Positions 57,677 through 64,000 of a stretch of DNA of 64,000 nucleotides are shown piece after piece (within the stretch, counting starts at the first letter, position 1; every line of letters begins with the position of its first letter). Origin of the DNA: Pyxicephalus adspersus (lineage: Eukaryota > Chordata > Amphibia > Anura > Pyxicephalidae); contig NC_092858.1 in the NCBI RefSeq assembly GCF_032062135.1, positions 164,568,048 to 164,632,047 on the forward strand, given 5' to 3'. The notes beneath the pieces were generated by a model. It saw nothing but the letters and a program-made list of their open reading frames with translations, was not told the DNA's origin and ran no database searches. The translations under genes and the position numbers were made by a program.

Positions 57677-60084
57677 ATAATTATAGCAATAGCAATTAAA
57701 TATTAAAAACGATACAGAATAAACACATATCATATAGCTTATTGCATACAGTGTGTAGTAAATTATTCTTAATGCACAATATATCATGATGAATGTTCAA
57801 TATATAAGATATCATATACATACCTGTTTTCCATTCTCTCCGTTCTCTGTTCACCTTTCTCTTTCCATACCACATCCTCCTCCCCTAATATACCCTTTCC
57901 TTAATCTTTTCCTTTCCCCTTTTAATATGCCCTTCCTCTTTTACACCCCCTTCCCCCCAAAAAAGCAACACATTTTCCATACATTTTTAATGTTTCCATA
58001 CACCAATGTATAGAACCACAAATCTTTTTTTTTAATTATAAATAATTTATATAGTCAACATCTACACTAACAAACCAAGTTATTTTGTTAAATATTATTT
58101 AAGGTTTACTGTTTAATCTATTAGTTTATTGTTGTTTGGAGTGTTCATATTACGTTAAAAATATTTTATATAATATTATAGATTTGTACAATAATCTCTT
58201 AATAAAAAAAAAACATTTTTCATGAATATGAATTTATTCTACATTCTACACTCTAGAGACAACTCACATTTATCTTTAAATGTCTTTAGATGTCTTAAAG
58301 AGCAATAATCTATGCACTAATTTTTATGTATTGAGTTTATATACAGTAACATTTCAATACTGATTTGGGAAGATATGAAATACAGAATATGTATTTTTAT
58401 TAATAATGCAAGGTATTTCTGTCTTAGCCACTGCAAAATTTGTATTAAATGCTGTACTGTAAGGCACATAGAATATGATATATATTTGATAATTATGTTT
58501 GAAATCTAATTGACTCAGTAATAAACTAATTCAGGCATATAGAATGTGTGGGAGTCATAGAATCAAGGATAGACTGCAGGAAATATTTTACAGAGGTTAC
58601 TTACTTTTTTCGCCCCCTTAAAAGTACCATATCTCTAAAGCCAACACTTTTTTCATTGTTGAAACCCCTATTTCAACAATGGGGTTTCAATGGATGTCAC
58701 CAATGGAACCACTGTTTCTGTTATATTGTAAAGTATAATATTTGTGAACACACTCCCAGGAATACACACAAACCAACAGACATTGCCATTAAATAGCTAT
58801 TTACACACCAACCTAAAATTACAACTTTTTAGAATGTTTAATACAAAAAGGGGCGAAATATCTACAGTGGCGGGATGGTAAATTTTTTGCAGCTGGGAGG
58901 GCAATATGTGAAAAACACAAATTATTTTATTTACAGCTTTGAAAAAGAAATGAGTCCCCTTATAGAATTGTGCGAACGAGTTACTACAGATATAAGCAAA
59001 TCATTTACTATAAAGAGCCTCCGTGATAATAGAAAGTGATGAAGATAACTACACGGCATGTTATATGCTAACACGATAGTTGGCATCATTCAGGGACCCT
59101 GCATGCCGTTATTTTGAAATTTGTAAAAGCTGTCTAGTTCCTATAGCAATAAAAATGAGCAGTTTCTACCCCCTAAAATGTGTTATCTTCAACCATTTCA
59201 GCAGCAGAACATTGATAGAATATAGACATTTTAGGTTCTTGTTGATCGGACCAGATAACTATTATTCTAGTCGAATTTGACTTTTACCTAAATCTGACTA
59301 TCAATTATGTAATGCTTGGACCAAAAAGGCTGACTTCCATAATGTTTGCTTTTGCATTTCCAAACCTACACTAGGGAAATAAATGCTATAAACTGGTTTG
59401 GTGCTACAGGCAAAACAGTCCCCCTCCAGGTTTTACTGCACTAGTCTTGGTTCTTGTGTTTTGACTCTTTCAATACATTTTTAAAGCAGCCGTTCAGATA
59501 GTTCTGGTTAATAGATTCTCCTGCCCTATTCATTCTGCAGTCTTGCCACCTTTACAAGTCTGCAGTGTGTCATTAGTGAATAGAGCCGCCAATTTGCTTT
59601 CAGAGTGTGCAGTAAGGAAATCTAATTACTGGGCTAATGGTGAAGCAGGAACATGGCATCTGTACAGCCACTAGCTCCAGGAAAAGAAAAATATAAAAAA
59701 ACAACACTGTCCCGAAAGATCTTTAAAACTCTTTATTGATGAGTTGTGCCAGGTTTTGTGCAGGTTATGGGGCAAAGACTTTGCTTCATGCAACCCACTA
59801 AAAATGTAGATGGAAACATTAAAATGAACTTTGCACCCAACTCTAACCATTGCACTTGGTTACCTATCCTTGGCTTACTTACATATTGTGACAAATCTTA
59901 AGCCTAGGTGCTCATTTCCCCATTGAGAGGCTACTACAGGGCACTGCCCTTCTTCTAGAAAGTCCCCAATGCTAGTGACACTTATTTTCTGACAGTTTTA
60001 CCAATTAATGCAAAGGATTTGGCTGTGTCTGAAGGAAATCAGCTGTCTGCCGGTTGACTAGTCCAGTGCCCTGTAGCATCACTG
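57677..60084. other. Intergenic, no gene recognised
   Basis: A pyrimidine-rich stretch at 57830-57960 is followed by very AT-rich DNA at 58020-58500. 59470-59650 is a complex, non-repetitive stretch with TCTAATTACTGGGCTAATGG that may be regulatory. Confidence 0.35.
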
Positions 60085-60860
60085 CACCATCCTCGCCCCC
60101 GCAGTCCTCTTCCCATAGGGCTCTTCCAAGGTCAGCCCACCAATCATGGCTCCTACTTACTATAATAACCACTTCCCTGATCCCTCAGTCCTTTTCTAGT
60201 GGAGGTCCTTCAAGGCCTGTCCACTCATCATGGCTGCTATATACTGAGAGCGTAAATCCTGATACCTCAGTCTTTCTCCATCAGAAGTCCTTAAGGCCAC
60301 CCACCCGTCATGACTGCTACTCTATATCCTAGGAATGCCATTCCAGATCTCACAACCCTCCTCCAGTGGAGGTTCTTCAAGACCTGTCCACTCATCATGG
60401 CTGCTATATACTGAGAGCATCATTCCTAATCCCCTAGTTCTTCTCCATCAGAAGTCCTTCACGGCCACTTACCCATCATGACTGCTACTCTATATTCTAA
60501 GAATGTAATTCCTGATCTCACAGCCCTCCTCCAGTGAAGGTCCTTCAAGGCCTGTCCAATTGTGGTTGCTTTATTCTGAAAGCATCATTCCTATTTTCTT
60601 CCTCTGGTGGGGGTCATCCAAGGACTGTCCAGGTGCTGCTGTAATCTGCTGTATTGATTTTTATCATTATTGCTCATTATGGCTGCTAATTCTGGGGGCA
60701 CTATCCCTTCTCCGCAGTCTTCCTCTATTGAGGGTCCTCCAAGGCTTGTCTACTCTCACCAAAGCCAGTGCAAAGGGGGACCCAACCATCTGCTATAGTC
60801 ATTGGTCATATGGAGGTCCCATTCAGAATAGTCACTCTAAGTCATAGTCACACTCATTCC
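60085..60860. repeat. ~82-bp tandem array with alternating unit types
   Basis: The phrase GGAGGTCCTTCAAGGCCTGT followed by CCACTCATCATGGCTGCTAT alternates with CAGAAGTCCTTAAGGCCACC followed by ACCCGTCATGACTGCTAC. They lie near 60204, 60285, 60369, 60450 and 60534, spaced 81-84 bp, with more degenerate units at about 60120, 60607 and 60731. The pair forms a higher-order repeat of about 165 bp. The frames 60054-60332 and 60560-60847 are products of the array. Confidence 0.85.
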
Positions 60861-61178
60861 AGTTATTTAAAGGTCCTCCAACCCACCCTGTTGCTGAGAA
60901 CAGTTCAGGGTGGACAGGAACACCTAAAACTCAAAATTTAGACAAGTAAGCTAGAAACCAGTATGTAAAAGAACACAATCAGTAACTCACCACCCAAACT
61001 CCACCTATTTCATAAATAACCTTTTTTAAATTATGACAATAATATACCGTTTTTATTCACACTGTGTCAACACAAGGTACCACAATGCATAGACAGTTCA
61101 CATCATTGCATTATGGTGCACTACAGCTAATAACATGATGATGCATTTAAGATGCATGTTCGGGAAGGGGCAATCAAC
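60861..61178. other. Intergenic, nothing recognised
   Basis: One weak further copy of the preceding array's phrase (AAAGGTCCTCCAACCCACCC) lies at about 60869. Otherwise featureless. Confidence 0.45.
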
Positions 61179-61261
61179 ATTCCAGGTTTGTTGGATCACC
61201 CAGGTTTCCCCATGACAGTCTATCTACTCCAGTTTTGGAGAGCTTTAATAAATCAGGCCCA
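61179..61261. mobile_element. Fold-back MITE family A, right half only
   Basis: ATTCCAGGTTTGTTGGATCA, CTCCAGTTTTGGAGAGCTTT and AATCAGGCCCA match the second half of the family. The left half is absent, so it is a truncated copy. Confidence 0.8.
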
Positions 61262-61289
61262 GTTTCAAAAGACGAGCCCTGGGAACTCT

Positions 61290-61680
61290 TGTACTTGTAG
61301 TTCTTCATTATCTGTTGAGCTTTTCTTTGCCTTCCTCCGCTGCAGATGTGCTTACTGATTGAATTTAATTTGAAGGACTTGTTCCTAATGAGCCCTGATT
61401 GTGTGTTCAAAATGAATGTCAGCTTTCCATTAGGTTGGCAGCGGTTGGCAGGCACACATCACACGACAGTGTGTTTTGTTTTTCCCGTGAAGAGGTCAGG
61501 GTGGCATTGCAGGCTACAATAAAAAGTGTCTGTTTTGTTGGTTCAACAATGAAATGACAAATTATTTAATGAGCACATATGTCTCGTTCTCTCACCACTG
61601 TGCTAATTAAGCTAATTGCACTGTAGATTTCATGTACAAGGCGGCCCATTAACATTCACATGCCAGACTGTTGTGAAAAA
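61290..61680. promoter_or_regulatory. Candidate conserved non-coding element
   Basis: A 390-bp unique stretch dense in homeodomain and SOX-like cores: GATTGAATTTAATTTGAAGG, GTTCAACAATGAAATGACAA, ATTATTTAATGAGCACATAT, GTGCTAATTAAGCTAATTGC, GGCGGCCCATTAACATTCAC. It looks like a vertebrate developmental enhancer and is the best candidate in the window. Conservation was not tested. Confidence 0.45.
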
Positions 61681-62069
61681 TTTCTTTTAAAAAAAAGTTT
61701 TTTTTTAAGTGATTTGTGATTTGTGTTTTGAAGTTATTGCGCTGGGATGAAGCTCTAATTACCGGACAAATTACAAAGGTACTATTCTATTTAAAAGGAA
61801 CATTTGCCATTTATAATGTCATTTTCATTTTACATTCATAATGCTGTCTACCAACTCTGAATCAGTACAATGGACTTTTCCAGTATTCAGATTTTTGTGA
61901 TTGCTGGCAACAGTCAGCTAGAAAAGCAAGGCTCATAGGCCACATTAATACAGATGATATAATGCTAGGATCCCAACTCCGCTCTATAGTGCCCTATGTT
62001 GGCCATGTACACGCTAATATGAACTTTAATTTTCTCTTTTTCTCAAAATTACAAAGCAGAAAAAAAAGA
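61681..62069. other. Intergenic, nothing recognised
   Basis: AT-rich sequence following the candidate enhancer. Confidence 0.4.
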
Positions 62070-62101
62070 ATAATATATATATATATCTATACATATATAT
62101 C

Positions 62102-62128
<27 letters not shown>
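62070..62128. repeat. (AT)n microsatellite, imperfect
   Basis: AT runs interrupted by CTATAC and CTATA. The frame 61962-62171 crossing it is an artefact. Confidence 0.9.
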
Positions 62129-62136
<8 letters not shown>

Positions 62137-62938
62137 ATATCCTTCTATATACACACAGCCACATTTGCTGATTACATTGCAGTTTCTGCTTTGTCTTTGG
62201 TAGTGCTGCACATTGGTTATGTCCCATTGCACTTTCTTCCACTGAAAGTCATTTAGGTCTAATCTTTTTTTGCAACAGTCAAAACTATACTGTTTTAGAT
62301 GTTAAAATGCAGTTATAATGTTATCAAGCAAAGTGCTTGACAATCCTAATATAAAACCAATAATCAGACCATAAATAAAAAATGCTCTGATTAATGGTTT
62401 TATATAAGAATTGTCAAGCTTATTGCCTGATCACACCATACCTTCATTTTAACATCTACTCACAGAAAAGATTGTAACTGCACTCATGAAACTAATTTAC
62501 CTATTTCAGATGCATGCAGGATTTTGTTCTTGAGCCATTGAGCTCTGCATATAATAGCCATTTTGTACAGCAGCTTGGAACAGGTCAGTACCTTATACAT
62601 GTGAAGAATCTAACCCTCTAGAAACGAGGAAACAATTAATTCATATCTAATGATTCATTATTACTAGATAATTTTTTTTTGTTTAGTTGTCTTTATCATA
62701 TTACATGGAAAAAGAAAATACCTAAAACATTTAGCATCACCTTTACTATATTACTTCCTGTTCAACAAGTTTTTAAAGGAGTATTTTAGAACAGACATTT
62801 TTTGAAGGTACCTGTATATGCTCCAGAGATCACTTCCATTGTATTGCAACACTATTTTACAACTCAGCTTACCAGATAAGATATGTAATTCTGCCAGTGT
62901 TGTAACCTGTATACCTGTTCCAGACAGTTAAGCCACAT
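62129..62938. other. Intergenic with a possible fold-back segment
   Basis: Around 62280-62460, TTTTAGATGTTAAAATGCAG with CTTGACAATCCTAATATAAA faces TTTATATAAGAATTGTCAAG with CATTTTAACATCTACTCACA, so the segment can form a hairpin (arms about 62292-62362 and 62397-62460). No gene is recognised. Confidence 0.55.
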
Positions 62939-63240
62939 ACACACTTACAAATATAGTGGTTAGAAAGGAACTTTCACAATCCCTTCCAACCACTAAGCAC
63001 TCACACAGCACCGTTCTGCTCTATGCAGAGGACAGGAGGGGAGCAATGGAGCGACACCCCGCAGTGCGCTCTCCCTCTTCACTTGCATTACGATCGTTCC
63101 TCATTCATCGTCCGTGGATCCGCCAGGACGGTCGTTCGGATGATGAACAACGCTCGCTGTACACACTTTAGATTATCGTCCGATATAGGCCCAGAGCCAA
63201 ATATTGGGCCAGAACCATTGGAAGTGTGTCTGTGGCTTAA
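62939..63240. mobile_element. MITE family B, copy 4
   Basis: TAAGCCACATACACACTTAC at the left; GAAGTGTGTCTGTGGCTTA at the right; each end abuts TTAA. Interior similar to copy 1 (GAACAACGCTCGCTGTACAC, CGATATAGGCCCAGAGCC). Confidence 0.8.
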
Positions 63241-63599
63241 GTCAGGTCCTGATGATGTAGCAGCAGATGATAAATGACAAAACAAGGAAAGAACAAAAGT
63301 ACATTGAATTAGTTTTCATTTCTTCAGCACAAATTGAAAAGTCAACAAGGAGGGCAAAATGTGGTGGGGATTGAATTGAGGGTTACAGGAGCACATTTTA
63401 CCTGTCCTGGAACTTTTATTATTATAATAAATTACCTTTTTGTACCTTCCTTATTCAAGCCTCCTTTTTTTGCCAAAAAAAAACATGAAGGAAAAAAAGG
63501 AAGGAACCTGTGAGCAGCTAAGGAAACAGAGTCATCCAATAGGCATCCCAATCCTCTCAAATCCTTTAGAATTTATCAGTCCTATTCTGAAATATGATA
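63241..63599. other. Intergenic, nothing recognised
   Basis: AT-rich; short chance frame at 63440-63622. Confidence 0.4.
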
Positions 63600-64000
63600 T
63601 AAATGAATTGATATTTATTTAACACCCCAAACAGAGGGATATAGAACATTTATTTAGAGTCATATGACACCCCCAAATAGGGTGATAAAGAACATGATTT
63701 TAATCAGATCCATACGTAACCTAATATTAGATGTAGAGGTAGATAGATTCATGTCGCACCTAACAGGAGAGATATAGAATAATAATAAAGAAATTTAGAC
63801 GACACCCCACTAAATAGAAGGATTTCGATCATTTAATAAATTAGACCCATATGCTACCCCTAAATAAAGGGAATATAGAACATGGACGTGGAGAGATTCA
63901 TATGACATCCCTAAAAAAAAGACTATAGACTTGTAATATAGAAATATTCATATGACTGCCTAAAATAAAGCGATTTTGAACATTTATTTAGTCAGATCCA
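63600..64000. repeat. ~41-52-bp degenerate tandem array, continuing beyond the window
   Basis: Units like ATTCATATGACACCCCTAAA followed by TAAAGGGATATAGAACATTT recur near 63622, 63667, 63714, 63755, 63801, 63853, 63904 and 63955, spaced 41-52 bp. The right boundary is not seen. Confidence 0.75.

Noticed and set aside
57431..57787. Frames encoding KERKKE or FLSFFLFLS repeats (also 34455-34676)
   Set aside because: They are translations of GAAA microsatellites.

Overview
The window is vertebrate nuclear DNA, most likely from an anuran amphibian. The only intact protein-coding gene I recognise is a single-copy bHLH gene, olig2, on the minus strand (coding exon 30059-30946). The rest is AT-rich, intron-like or intergenic sequence full of transposon remnants of frog type: hAT non-autonomous elements with 8-bp target duplications, fold-back MITEs, a tRNA-derived SINE with A and B boxes, many 3' tails of a MIR/L2-like SINE, and one dead mariner. 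There are no bacterial features, operons, CRISPR arrays or phage genes. Most open frames of 60-130 codons are chance ORFs or lie in repeats. The anuran assignment rests on the Olig2 protein and the repeat style and was not tested by a search.

Layout. 1-669: remnant of a hAT element with an internally expanded tandem repeat; 1021-1499 is an assembly gap. 1500-25430: repeat-rich DNA with short, possibly conserved regulatory islands (around 16.8 kb and 22.4-22.7 kb). About 25430-27730: a divergent tandem array with a ~130-bp period, 2-5 kb beyond the olig2 stop codon. 28.8-30.06 kb: 3' flank or UTR of olig2. 30059-30964: olig2 coding exon. 30965-32652: predicted intron holding a long inverted repeat. 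32653-32733: predicted non-coding exon 1. About 32734-32920: compact promoter with a TATA box, a palindromic SOX-like site, two CCAAT boxes, a GC box and an E-box. About 33240-34112: a 28-bp minisatellite directly upstream of the promoter. 34.5-34.8 kb: GAAA/GGAA tract. 35-64 kb: more transposons, including the dead mariner at 40195-41453, SINE at 44903-45205, hAT elements at 47.7, 49.4, 50.7, 51.1 and 54.9 kb and a nested DNA transposon at 53.8-54.8 kb, plus a long GAAA array at 57.47 kb, an ~82-bp tandem array at 60.1-60.9 kb and a ~50-bp array running off the right edge.

How it fits together. Olig2 is a neural bHLH factor for motor-neuron and oligodendrocyte fate and is usually surrounded by distant enhancers, so the few non-repetitive, homeodomain-motif-rich islands (16.8, 22.5, 42.1, 48.7, 61.5 kb) are the places to look for its cis-regulation. 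No second OLIG-type bHLH ORF (OLIG1) is visible in the 30 kb on the 3' side. I found no clearly new gene system. The most unusual items are the promoter-proximal SOX palindrome, the intronic inverted repeat, and the two tandem arrays that bracket olig2.
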